A stretch of 64,000 bases of DNA from Cladobotryum mycophilum. Its lineage: Eukaryota > Ascomycota > Sordariomycetes > Hypocreales > Hypocreaceae. Positions 45,776-56,234 of the stretch are shown piece after piece (position 1 is the stretch's first letter; each line of letters starts with the position of its first letter). The translations under genes and the position numbers were made by a program. The DNA lies in the NCBI GenBank assembly GCA_036429605.1, contig JAVFKD010000002.1, positions 2,108,001 to 2,172,000 on the forward strand, written 5' to 3'. The notes under the pieces were generated by a model. That model saw nothing but the letters and a program-made list of their open reading frames with translations. It was not told where the DNA came from and did not search any database.

Positions 45776-46757
45776 GTTTGATGATGGTGATTTGGAGAAG
45801 TGGCTTGACGTTGAGTATCTGATGTGAAATGCCTGAGAGGTGGTGAGGGCTGGGCGGGCGGGCGTCTGAGCCCTCGGATTATATGCATGATGGGATTGAG
45901 CTTTTACGTTTCAAGATTGATCTTGTTTTGTTCATGATGCTGAATTGCATGGTGATGGATTTGGCATTGATTCATTGTTGAGCATTGTCACTGTGCTATA
46001 TGATTGTCTCGTGGGTTCAAGCTTTCATCGATGTGTAAGTGGCGAAACCAAGGGGGAAGGCCCTTGTTCACAATGATGTAACGGATGATGCTTTTTTGTA
46101 GTAGTGAATACAGCGGATCACTGTTCTATCACGAAGCTATTACCATCACAAGAAGGTTGTGTGGTGTGAACGAGATGACTGAACCAAGTGTTGGCAAAGG
46201 GACGAGCGTGGTCATGGACACGGACACGAACATGAACATCAAACCCAAGTGAATAGACCAAGACATGCTGAAGATTGTTCAATGTTTGACTATACCCACT
46301 CTAGGCAATAAGCTTAGGATAATAATAATAATTTAGCATTTTTTTTAACCTTGGATAAATATAGAACAGATGGTACAAGTAATAGAAGGAAATATCCAAT
46401 GGGGCGAACCATTGATTGAATGAAACGCGGGAACCAGATTCAAGGTTGAAGCCACGGGTTGTCATTTGCAGCGCACTAGAGCATCCGGTAGTTTCAGGTA
46501 ATTCATCTCCCCAGGTCCAAGTACAGAATGACAGTGGTCTATACTCTATAGTCTATGTACGGTCTACAGTTTGCGGTCTACAGTTTACGGGGTCTATATA
46601 CATACCGCATTTTCAGCCGTTTGTCCTCTTTTTTCCTTTCTTTTCTTTCTTTTCTTTTCCCCAGTTTTGTTTTGCTGGAGCTGCTGGAGCTGCTGAGTGT
46701 TGTGTGTTTATTTTTATACATACCAACACTAACTTACTATTACGGACTACACCGTTT

Positions 46758-46790
46758 CGCATCGCATCACATCGCATCGCATCGCATCGT
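46758..46790. repeat. (ATCGC)n-like pentamer repeat
   Basis: About six imperfect CATCG/CATCA pentamers in a gene-free region. Confidence 0.85.
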
Positions 46791-48145
46791 TGCTCTAGTT
46801 CAATACCTTACCTTGGGTCAAGTGGACAAGGGGGAACGGGCCACTGTCGTATCTTTGCTTTGCTTTTGCTGCTTCTCTTTGCGGTCATGTTTGCGCGGCA
46901 AAAAGGCTCCATGAGGCTCAGCTGTTCTGTCTTGTCTGTGTGTTGTCTGTGTGTGCGTTTGTGCGTGCGTGCGTGCGTGTGTGTCAGCAAAGTGTGTTCT
47001 GTTCTGTCTGTATGATTATGAGATGGTACGTATGATGACCTGCTGGGGAGAAAATACGTAACTTGCTAGATTGGGAAATCGGGGGAGAGGGGGAAAGAGG
47101 AGGATCCATGTCATGCGCAGTGCAGTGCAGTGCGTTATAGCGCGCAAGGCAGAGGAGGGAGTGAGAAGGATGGATAGTAAGAGGAACGAACAAGAGAGAT
47201 TAGGAGAACCAAAATAAATGAAGAAAAAAGAAAGAAGAAGAAGAAAAGAAAAGAACAAGAAAAAAAAGGAGACGTGGGAAGAAACAATAGACATGATGGA
47301 GCCATGTTCATTCACTTCAAGGTTGTTTTGTTTTGTTTTGTTTGTCTGTGTCTGTGTCTGTGTACTAACTGTCATTTTCAGCGCTCTGGGTTCCCCCTGC
47401 TGAAAAAAACATCCATTACTACAAGGTAATTTTTATTGGGGCTTGAACAAGCAAAAACGGGTGCTTGGATGCATCCGCGTGTCCGAAGGCTGGGGAGAGT
47501 TGAACGCGCATCCGAGGTTGGGAAGAAAGGAAGCCTAAATGTAATCAATCAATCAATCAATCAAGCGAGCTGCTTGGGCCTTGGAGTATTCAAATTATCA
47601 TCACAGTCGCTCGTATTTATCATGTTTTGTACTGACTGCACCGTATTCAGACGTAACATTACTACCTACTATAATGCCTAGGTATAGTAAATGTAATGGA
47701 GTCGTAACAACTTCCCCTCTTTTTGAACACACCATCTCATACATACTTAGGTAGCCAAGGTATCCATCCATGGACCCAATACGCGACTCTCAGTGGGCAA
47801 TGGAAATGTGATTGTGCTGTGGGTGCTGCTGCTGCAAATTAGACGCCAGTGCTGGAGTGGAAACAGCCGCTGTTTGCCACGAGACGATTGGCGAGAAGTC
47901 CCAAGAAGACCCCTGAGGCAGCCCTGAAGCCAGCCCCTACAAGTGGGTCCCCTGTAACGTCCTAGCGAGTGCAGCAGAGAAGGGGGGACCTCAGCGCTTA
48001 CAGGTAACCATACAGGTAACGTTCGAGCAGGGACCCCCCAATCCCCTCTGGGAGAGAGCCAAGAATAGCATCATTACCCACTCCCATGCAACTCCATGAT
48101 CATCCGCCACTCTCCAGATTTGGTTGCTTGTTTTTCCATGCCATC

Positions 48146-48165
48146 TTTTTTTTTTTTTTTTTTTT
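48146..48165. repeat. 20-base T homopolymer
   Basis: An uninterrupted run of 20 T in a gene-free region; its length is prone to sequencing error. Confidence 0.9.
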
Positions 48166-48967
48166 ACGCCATCCCTCCACAAGGACATGACATGGATGGA
48201 GGGACCAGCCAGTTGCCAGGTAAACTCTGTCTATGCAGAATGGGGCTGCATGACTAGCTGGGGGGAAAGACAGAGGGAGAGAGAGCAGGGACATTGCAAT
48301 TTTCATCGGATACTGGGGCTGGGACTGGGACCTCGTCCCTCTCGTCCCCTCCCCCTCCCCCTCCCCCTCCCCCGTCTATCAATTAATCAATCAATCTCTT
48401 GCTTGTGGTTGAAAAGCCGTTGGATGCGGCGGCGACGGCGACGGCGGGCATCTCTCCATCCACCCATCCATCCTTGGTAATTTCCAATCCATTCTATATA
48501 GCCGCCGAGGCATCCCGCTTTTTCTCGTTGGGCCACCACCACACACCTTTTTTGGTTTCGTCTCATACTCCTCCTCCTACTCCTACTTCTACTCTGTGTT
48601 TCTATTCTTAAACCGACCTCTTCCCTTTTCTTCTTCTTTCTGAAACGGTTTGAAACATCAGTCGTTCGGTTCGGTTACCTTGGTTCGCTTCCGTCTTTTC
48701 TCTCGGGACGGTTACCGTTACAGCTTTGATCATTGTTATTATTATTATTATTACGGGGCTACAAAAAAACAAACAGACAAGGGGGGACGGGACTGTGAAT
48801 GCAACCGTGACAGTGATTTGATTGATTTGGACGGAATTGATGTTGGTCGGGTGTTGGTAGCCATTCAAGGTCAAGGCAGCTCCAGGACCAACCACGCCTT
48901 TTTCTCTGCTTCATTCAAGAAGTCAAACTTTTCTCTCGACTTTTCACGAAAGCTTGCCTCAGCTATT

Positions 48968-49067
48968 ACCACCACCACCACCACCACCACCACCACCACC
49001 ATTACCACTCATACAAGTATTCACTACACACACACACACACTCTCTCTCTCTCTCTCTCTCTCTCTC
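48968..49067. repeat. Composite (ACC)n, (CA)n, (CT)n repeat before the poly-Thr gene
   Basis: (ACC)11 at about 48968-49000, then (CA)n at about 49025-49041, then (CT)n to about 49067. All are pyrimidine-biased on the coding strand, ending 25 bases before the start codon at 49092. A second ACC/ACA run lies inside the coding region and gives the poly-Thr tract. Confidence 0.9.
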
Positions 49068-49091
49068 AGACTCACTTCAGTCATTGCCATC

Positions 49092-50483
49092 ATGACTACT
49101 TTACAAGCGCCACAGGCCATGCCCAAGAGGCCTCGCCTTTCTCTCCAGATCAAGACTTGCGGATTGTCCACCACCACCACCACCACCACAACTACAACCA
49201 CCACAACGACGACAATGACAAGACCAAGTCTCTCCATCAATCCTACTGATCCGACTACCTTCAACACCCTCTCAAACAAATATGTGTCAGCAGTTGAGAG
49301 GTCAACGCCGGAGCCTCTCACAGCCATCAACACCCTGCAAAACTTCAGCATATCGACACCTGTCGAGTCCAAGAGGCAGAAGCTCAAACTGAGAGTAACA
49401 ACACCATATGTTGCTGCTTTCCCCGAGACGCCCACCTCATCTTCACCGCCGCAGCAGCTGGACACGGCATATCCCAGCATATTGACGTCGACACCGCCCG
49501 TGTCAGCCGGACCCGTGGAGAACAAGACTGGCGACAGAATCTTTTCCTTCTCTACCAGAGACACCTCCAAGCCCTCAAAATCCCCCTCCATACGCTCACC
49601 CGTCGAGACTCGTCTCAACAGGCGGCATCTCACACTTCACACCACCAGTGTCTCGGCGCCATACCACCATCCTCGCTCTCTCCACAGCATCCTCCGCAAC
49701 TCTCCATTACCCCCAAGGACGGCCATCCCCGCCTCTCCGCGACGCCAATCACTGCGACGACACGAGAGGGGGCCCAAGAAAGTCGGCTACAACAACCCTC
49801 TCACCCAAGACATTGTCAACAACAAGTACATCAAATCACACATCGAGCTGCTCATAGAAGAGGCGTCACCGGCCACCCCTGGCCTGCCAATTGACACCGA
49901 AATTGACATTGCCCAGGCATTCACTGGAAACGAAATTGAGGATGGCGGCCAGACACCCGGCCCTTTTGAGGATATGAGGCGCAGACTTGCGGGGCTCGAG
50001 CCATCATCGCCACAGGCTGGGGGCATTCGCAAGCGCAAGAAGAAGGAGAAGAAGCGCCAGTGGGTTTGGACCATTGGCGTCAAGGACGAGGAAGAGGAAG
50101 ATGACGACAAGGTAGGCGGTGCCATCGCCGCTTTGAGGGCAGAAGCCGCTGCTGCGACTGCCAAAGCCGCCGGCTTCACTGAGGCGGTGCCCGTGATGCC
50201 GATGCCGGTTCCGGAAATTAGGATCCCGGACACACCGACCGAGAGCATAGGGAGTGGTGCCGACTCAGCCTCCGAGTCCGCTGACGTGGACGTTGACATG
50301 TCGGATGTAAGCAGCATCGCGTCTGAAGACTCTGGAGTCCTTGGGCCATCCAAGCATGGATTGAAGGCGAAGAAGACCCCGAGAAGACCAAGACTCGCGC
50401 TGTCCGTTCCCATAGCGAAGAAGCGCGGTGCGCCTATCCCGAAACTGGCAGACGTTAGGGATGCATACGCTTGTCCCTGTTGA
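49092..50483 (+). CDS. Low-complexity Thr/Ser/Pro-rich protein, unrecognised
   Basis: A single-exon frame of 463 residues from 49092. The N-terminus has AMPKRPRLSLQIKTCGLS, then a run of about 15 threonines encoded mostly by ACC/ACA. A Ser/Pro/Thr-rich disordered stretch follows. A more ordered core contains KKVGYNNPLTQDIVNNKYIK and SHIELLIEEASPATPG. Then come a strongly basic GIRKRKKKEKKRQWVW (nuclear-localisation-like), an acidic Ala-rich segment and a basic C-terminus with KKTPRRPRLALSVPIAKKRG. The frame is open upstream to 48954, but that extension is only translated repeats, so 49092 was preferred. The basic clusters suggest a nuclear protein (inference). I do not know the family. The gene is convergent with the anthranilate synthase gene. 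Confidence 0.75.
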   Translation: MTTLQAPQAMPKRPRLSLQIKTCGLSTTTTTTTTTTTTTTTMTRPSLSINPTDPTTFNTLSNKYVSAVERSTPEPLTAINTLQNFSISTPVESKRQKLKLRVTTPYVAAFPETPTSSSPPQQLDTAYPSILTSTPPVSAGPVENKTGDRIFSFSTRDTSKPSKSPSIRSPVETRLNRRHLTLHTTSVSAPYHHPRSLHSILRNSPLPPRTAIPASPRRQSLRRHERGPKKVGYNNPLTQDIVNNKYIKSHIELLIEEASPATPGLPIDTEIDIAQAFTGNEIEDGGQTPGPFEDMRRRLAGLEPSSPQAGGIRKRKKKEKKRQWVWTIGVKDEEEEDDDKVGGAIAALRAEAAAATAKAAGFTEAVPVMPMPVPEIRIPDTPTESIGSGADSASESADVDVDMSDVSSIASEDSGVLGPSKHGLKAKKTPRRPRLALSVPIAKKRGAPIPKLADVRDAYACPC

Positions 50484-51088
50484 ACAATTTTTTTTGTTGC
50501 AAGGGGGCTGAGCTGAACTGGAACCGGAACCAAATTTTTTTTTCAACGCATGGGATGGAGGAAGGAAGAAAGGGAATATGCATTTTGGCTACGTTGATGG
50601 GCATTCTTGTATAGCATTTAGCGGAACATCATGGTACATATATACATATAGCGTTTTTTTTTACGAGACATGAATCCTCATGAATAGGATTAGGAGACAC
50701 GGGGAGTCATGGATTGCACATCATCATCATTTAAGGGCGTTGGATTCAAAGCTACATATAACAAAATCGAACATAGTACTGCATCCTACAATCTACTGCT
50801 TGTTTCACTGGTGACAATGACGACGATGATGATTGACCGAATCAATGGATAGATAGATGATGGTAAATAACTAAATCAAGAGATAAATAAATCAATGATA
50901 AATAATGAGACAGAAATAATAAATCTGAGCGAGAAAATAGATGATTACAATCATTCAAAGTTTTAATTCAAATTCTATGTATGCCGTTCGTTTCCCATCT
51001 ATCCTTCAAGTCTAGGAACATAATGCGATCTTTTTTACCCCGCCCCCCCCCCCCCCCAAAAAAAAGGGGGTCATGTTTCCTTTATTAT
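50484..51088. other. Convergent 3' flanks of the poly-Thr and anthranilate synthase genes
   Basis: AT-rich, with TAAATAA-type phrases near 50860-50950 and the poly-C/A/G block at 51043-51070. No coding frame was found. Confidence 0.6.
51043..51070. repeat. C15-A8-G5 homopolymer block in the 3' flank of the anthranilate synthase gene
   Basis: Fifteen C, eight A and five G in a row on the plus strand. In the minus-strand transcript this reads C5-U8-G15, just after the stop codon (51089). It could fold into a small hairpin or a G-rich structure. Run length may be inexact. Confidence 0.85.
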
Positions 51089-52965
51089 TCAAGCTGACTT
51101 GGCGGCGTGTTGCTGCTGTTGCTCATGGTAGAGCTCTTCCGCCGTGGTGATGCATTGCATGTTGGCGCCGAGCTTGTTGATGGTTTCGAGCCACTCATCG
51201 TATTCCTCCGAGTCAAAGACGATACCGCCGCCTGTTTTTACGATCAAGTTAGCATATACACAATCATTGTCGATGTAGATTCCATCGTAAAATAAAATAA
51301 AAAAAGGGGGGGGGTTTACTGACCTGCTTGGAGATACGCCACGCCTTCCTTGACCAACATTGTTCGTAGAGCAATGCATGTGTCCATAGCTCCCTCAACA
51401 TCCTCGCCATTCTCATCCACTCCGCCGTAGCCAAAGTAGCCCACCGCACCGGCATACACGCCACGCTTCTCCTGCTCCAGCTCGGCGATGAGCTCCATGG
51501 CGCGAACCTTGGGCGCACCGGAGACGGTACCGGCTGGGAAGATGGATCGGAAGGCGTCGAAGCGCGTCTGGCCCCTGCGCAGAACGCCGGATACCTGCGA
51601 GACGAGGTGCTGCACGTGGCTAAACTTTTCGACCACCATGAGGCGGTCGACTCGCACGGTGAAGGGATCAGCCACGCGGTTGATGTCGTTGCGAGCTAGG
51701 TCGACGAGCATGACGTGCTCGGCACGGTCCTTGAGCGATCCGCGGAGCTCGTTGGCGAGACGCTCGTCCTCCTCCGGGGTCGGACCGCGCTTGACGGTAC
51801 CGGCAATGGGGTGTGTGATTATCCTGCCCTCCTCTTCCTTGACGAGCAGCTCCGGGGAGGCGCCGACGATTTGAAAGTCCTGGCAGTCGAGGTAGAACAG
51901 GTAGGGCGAAGGGTTGACGGTGCGCAGGTGGCGGTAAATGTTGAAGGGGTGCAGGCTCGTCGGGCGGGCGAAGCGCTGCGACGGGACGGCCTGGATGATG
52001 TCGCCCTTGACGATGTGCTCCTTCAGCTTGGTGACGTGCGCCTCGTAGCCATCGCGGCCAATGTTGGACTTGTACTCCTGGCCGAGCTTGATGGGGGTTT
52101 GCTCCGGTAGGGGGATCTCGGGAGCGTTGAGGACGTCGACGAGCTCGTCGATTAGCTTGACTGCCTCGTCGTACGCAGCGTTCAAGGTCTGCTTTCCATC
52201 ATCCTTGGGAACCTTGACGTAGGTTATGACCTTGATAACGCCGTAAAATCTATCGAATGCGATGATGGTGTCGTAGAGCATGAACAAGGACTCGGGGATC
52301 TTTAGCACGTCCTTCATGGGCCGCGCCGTCTTGGGCTCAAAGTATCGAACGCAGTCGTAGCCAATGTAGCCAATGGCACCGCCGGTCAACGGAGGCAGCT
52401 TCAGGCCCGGCACGTGGGCGACGACATGCTGCTCGAGCTCCTTCTCGAGGGCGGGCAAGGGGTCCACCTCCGGGCCGTAGCCAGGGCCAGTGGTCAGGAT
52501 CTTGCGGGGGCCGGCGCCGACGAAGCTATACCGGCCGACCTGCTCGGTGGCGGCGGACTCGAAGAGACATGAGTACTGCGACGGAGAGGAGACAGAGGCC
52601 CTGGCGTGCGCCGAGACCTTGAGGTAGGCGGCGGAGGGGGTGATGAGGTCGGAGGAGATCTGGCGGTATACGGGGACGAGGGTCGGTTTGGGGGCTCCCT
52701 GGGTCTTGGGAGGCTTGCCGAGAATGTCGCGAATGGTATCGAGCGAGGGGACGATGCCTTGCTGCAAGGCAATCGAGAGAAGGGGAAACGAGTCAGCTCA
52801 TGTCATATTTATTGTGCGTATTGTGTACGGAGTACATGTATTAAGGTATGCGAGGAGGGTTCGCCCAAAAAGCAACTGTTGCTGCTGCTGACCAGGGCGT
52901 TTTTTTCTCCACACAAGACAACGGGAAGCGAGAGGGGAGGAACAAGTACTCACACTACCTGCCAT
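51089..52965 (-). CDS. trpE/TRP2: Anthranilate synthase component I
   Basis: Catalyses the first step of tryptophan synthesis, chorismate to anthranilate, with ammonia from the glutamine amidotransferase partner. The three exons on the minus strand are 52954-52965 (only MAGS), 51324-52761 and 51089-51231. Phases agree and give 530 residues, normal for fungi. Signatures seen include PVYRQISSDLITPSAAYLK (N-terminal tryptophan-feedback region), SCLFESAATEQVGRYSFVGA, GDIIQAVPSQRFARPTSLHP, IVGASPELLV, IAGTVKRGPTPEED, HVMLVDLARNDINRVADPF, FPAGTVSGAPKVRAMELI and GYFGYGG. No amidotransferase domain is fused, so the partner is elsewhere. The upstream TGACTC on the plus strand (53170) suggests cross-pathway (CPC1/Gcn4) control. 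Intron 2 (51232-51322) begins GTCAGTAA, so retention would stop translation at once. Confidence 0.97.
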
Positions 52966-53169
52966 TGTGGACAGATTGGTTATTATTGCAGGTATATGTA
53001 GGTAGGTAGATTCAAAAGGGTGTATGACGGATGTATTGTATGTACAGGTTGAACAGGATGAGATGAGAAAAAGAAGAAGAAGAAGAAGAAGAAGAATTGG
53101 GTATACCTACTCGATTACCCCAGAGACAACAGGGTCTGTTGAATACAGCAGTAATAATTCATCCAGCGG

Positions 53170-53175
53170 TGACTC
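53170..53175. promoter_or_regulatory. TGACTC element upstream of the anthranilate synthase gene
   Basis: TGACTC, 6 of 7 bases of the Gcn4/CPC1 site, lies 205 bp upstream of the start codon. A second copy (GAGTCA on the plus strand at 52790) sits in intron 1. General amino-acid control of trp genes is known in fungi; binding here is inferred. Confidence 0.45.
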
Positions 53176-53776
53176 GAACGTCTCGGAAAATAACACTTGT
53201 AGTAAGTCAGCGGGCAAGGTAAAATAAAATAAAAACCACCACCTACCCCCACTTCAGACCTCGAAAGAGGGTAGCATCACCAGGGACGGGGGAGACCCTA
53301 ATACCTAACAAGTCAAGTTTAGTCATGGCCGGTGCCGGCGCGACTCAAACTTGGATGGACCTTGTGTGACAAATGGAGTGTCAGTGATAGTGATACTCCG
53401 TAGTGACCATTTATTTGACAGACAGCGATAGATGATAGCCTGAGAGAGAGAAGAGAGGAGGGTCTTCTTGATAGGGAGGCCGTTAGTGGAATTGGATGAA
53501 CTACTAGGCACTCTACTTGCTGGTACTACTACTAAGGACGGGCGGCGGGCTTGTTGTCTCATTGAGATTAGGAGTGAGTGACATTGTCTCAGCGCCTGAT
53601 GGAGGGACATTCATTTGGCTTGGTTACTACTGCAATGCATGCAGTTCAGTTACTTGTACTTCTTAGAGGAGGAGAGAGACAAAAAAAAAATCATCATCAT
53701 CATCAACCAGGTCTGATTTATTTGTTTGTAATATTTATTATTATTTATTTATAGAGAGAGAAAAAGATGGTACGCA

Positions 53777-53881
53777 TACCGGGCCCAGGAGTCGAACCTG
53801 GAACTGCGACCCCTAAAAGGGCTTAGGCTACTAAAATAGCCCAAGTGTCATCCGCTGTGTTATCCATTACACCAGCCCGGA
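53777..53881 (-). tRNA. tRNA-like gene with a long, atypical anticodon region (Arg-like frame)
   Basis: On the minus strand a recognisable A box (TGGTGTAATGG) and B box (GGTTCGACTCC) are about 60 bases apart. The D arm (GUGU/ACAC) and T arm (CCAGG/CCUGG) are perfect, and six acceptor pairs match (CCGGGC/GCCCGG) with a possible U-U at the first pair. The anticodon stem (GCGGA/GUCGC) is imperfect. Between its halves lie about 40 bases, far more than a 7-base loop, so an intron is needed. I cannot place U33 and the anticodon with confidence. The overall frame resembles fungal tRNA-Arg, but it may be a decayed copy. Confidence 0.55.
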
Positions 53882-54343
53882 TTAGGAAATAGGCTAACCA
53901 CATTGGTATATTTTCCGCTTATATACATACTACTATCAGGTACGTATTTATTTCCTCGTTCAATTCAGTGGTATTATGTACAACTGACTGTTCATCACCT
54001 TCATTGGCCCGCTATCAGTGGCCTTTCTTTGTTCAATCAGCGGTGCAACAGCGACAAGAATCACTAGCGATAACGTTTTCTGGTGGGTTCGAGGCGAATG
54101 GAGAACTATGGATCCTAGATGTCTCAGTGGCACTGTAGCTACGGCACAGCACGCCTTTGTTACAATTAGTGCTGTCTCGGTGCCTGATGGGACATTTTCT
54201 AATCATCGCATTGGTTCATCCAATTATAGATGATTTGCATGCATCCCTATTCACATTCGTAATATTTTAGACAATCAAGAGTCACCAACATTATTATTCA
54301 TGGCGCCTCATCTGTTGGTATCCCTCAAGTTCAAGCTCCGATA

Positions 54344-56234
54344 ATGGACCTCAAGATTGTTAAAAGGCCCCCAAAAAGGAAGGAAGATAGAATCATTCTC
54401 CAGTTCGTTCGTCTCCTCCATTCATCTCCATCTCCATCCCCATCCCCTCCAACATCACCATGTCTCAGTTGGTCGACCCATGTTGTTGCTTACCAACAGA
54501 CTATAGGACTACGATTGCTTCTATGCTCAGGTCCACGAGAACAAAAACCCAGGCCTCAAGTCGAAACCACTTGGTATCAAACAAAAGAACATTTTGGCAA
54601 CATGCAATTACAATGCACGCAGTTGTGGAGTCAAGAAACTCATGCTTGTCTCCGAGGCCAAGAAGATATGCCCTGACCTTGTCCTCGTCGAGGGAGAGGA
54701 CTTGACGCCATTCCGTGATACGAGCAAGACTCTCTTCAACTTTCTCCGGTCTCATTCATGGAATGGAAAAGCAGAACGTCTCGGCTTTGACGAGGTCTTT
54801 ATGGGTAGGCAGAGAGACTCGTGAGAATATCATGACAGTTTCATTGACTTCGCCCTAATAGATGTTACTGATCTGATCGATTACAACATGATGTTCTTGA
54901 ACAAGGTCTCGTTGGCGGAATCATTCTTTTGTCTCTCCAACAAAGACCCCGAAATTGGCTTCCCCTGCGACCTGACCTCCATCGCTGGCTGTATAACGGG
55001 GTTCTCTACTGACAACGTGGATCTCGAAAACACTGCCTATCTGCGCCTCTTGCTGGGCTCTCACCTTGCGCAATACCTACGACTAAAACTAGAAAAGGAC
55101 TTTGGGTATACGTCGACGTGTGGCATCTCCACTAACAGGGTTCTGAGCAAACTCGTGGGCGGCAAAAACAAACCACGGAATCAGACGACACTCCTGGCTC
55201 TCACTGACGAGGATATAATATCTTTCATAGATGGATATAAGCTGCGCACTATCCCAGGAGTGGGATCCAAAATTACGCATTTGCTAGAATCACACATTAC
55301 CTCCCAGGAGCTCGAGAAGGATGCAAGCCAGTTCGACTCTCTTGTCACTGCTCGTGAAGCTCGCCTCCACCCTACAATCTCGCCAGCTTTTCTAGAGACT
55401 TTGCTCGGTGGCCCCGGTGCTGAACGAGGCATCGGAGCAAGAGTCTGGGGCTTGCTTCATGGCGTGGATCCCACCGAGGTCAAGGAGGCCAACGATGTTC
55501 CCTCTCAAATCAGTATAGAAGATACCTACAAAGGGCTCGACACACTATCCCGCATCACAGAAGAACTGCACAAGCTGTCATGTTCCCTCATCCGACGAAT
55601 GAGAGTAGACCTCGTCGTTCCCGATACCAACGCTGACGTGTCCGGAAGCCAGAAATGGACCGCACGACCGAAAACACTTCGCCTTTCTATACGATCTTGG
55701 CCCCGGCCGAATTCTCCCCAGAGCCGTGACTTTAGTCGCATATCCCGCTCGGGACCTCTCCCGAGCTTCGTATTTGATCTGAGAGCTGAAATCGAAGAAA
55801 TCGCCCAGCAGCTTGTCGCCGAGGCGCTTCTGCCACTGCTGCGTCGTTTGCAGCCCGACAAGGGGCACGGCTGGAACCTTCAGCTGATCAATATTTGCGC
55901 GGCAAACATGGCGGTCGGAGCCGCCGATGACAAGACGGGAGCGGGCCGAGATATTGCAGCCATGTTTAAACGACAGGATGAAGTCTTGCGCCCTTGGAGG
56001 ATTGCGCCGCTATCTGACGAAGAAGGGGGTCAAAGTGTCGAGGATAAGGAGGAGGTTTTCGAGGAGGAGGAACAGGATGAGGAAGAACAAGACGAAGAAC
56101 AAGACGGGTTTGAAGAGTCGGACGCCAATGTATCTTGGGAGGCCGCGGAGAATTCAGCTTGCGCGACATGTGGGCATTCAATCCCCTCGTTTGCAATGTT
56201 GGCTCATATGAGATATCACGAATTGGGAGGTTGA
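54344..56234 (+). CDS. POLI: DNA polymerase iota (Y family) with C-terminal UBZ-like finger
   Basis: This is a translesion polymerase acting in the nucleus. There are three exons: 54344-54406, 54507-54804 and 54862-56234, giving 577 residues with agreeing phases. The join IILQF|DYDCFYAQVHE restores the first catalytic Asp and steric-gate region. KPLGIKQKNILATCNYNAR, SCGVKKLMLVSEAKKICP, VLVEGEDLTPFRD and RLGFDEVFMDVTDLIDYN (catalytic Asp-Glu) follow and match the iota branch. CGISTNRVLSKLVGGKNKPR and YKLRTIPGVGSKI lie in the palm-to-thumb region. An acidic Glu-rich linker leads to CATCGHSIPSFAMLAHMRYH at the C-terminus, spaced C-x2-C-x11-H-x3-H as in UBZ3 of pol eta. Animal pol iota has UBM motifs instead. 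The Asp of the usual HxDYH is Arg here. Confidence 0.93.

Larger units (their letters stand above)
45776..49091. other. Gene-free region rich in microsatellites (about 3.3 kb)
   Basis: No supported coding frame. It holds an (ATCGC)n-like run at 46758-46790, TTTTC-type runs near 46625-46665, a TTTTG run near 47325-47345, (AATC)n at 47542-47564, a 20-base T run at 48146-48165, CCCCCT units near 48344-48373, an ATT run near 48736-48752, and the composite ACC/CA/CT repeat before the next gene. The last several hundred bases are CT-rich and probably form the leader of the gene at 49092. Confidence 0.55.
52966..54343. other. Divergent region between anthranilate synthase and pol iota, holding a tRNA-like gene
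   Basis: Contains an (AGA)n run at about 53070-53095, a TGACTC at 53170, the tRNA-like gene at 53777-53881 and an AT-rich stretch. A similar phrase, with CTGTC/CTGTCTCGG and GGTGCCTGATGG, occurs near 54150-54190 and again near 53575-53605 in inverse sense (TGTCTCAGCGCCTGATGGAGGGACA). No other coding frame is supported. Confidence 0.55.

Noticed and set aside
46758..46790. (ATCGC)n considered as a telomere-like or CRISPR-like array
   Set aside because: It is a short pentamer microsatellite with no spacers; telomeres here would be TTAGGG.
48959..49633. 224-residue open frame on the minus strand over the poly-Thr gene (Val- and Gly-rich)
   Set aside because: It is the complement of the ACC repeats and a low-complexity coding region; no family features, and the plus-strand frame is longer and more protein-like.
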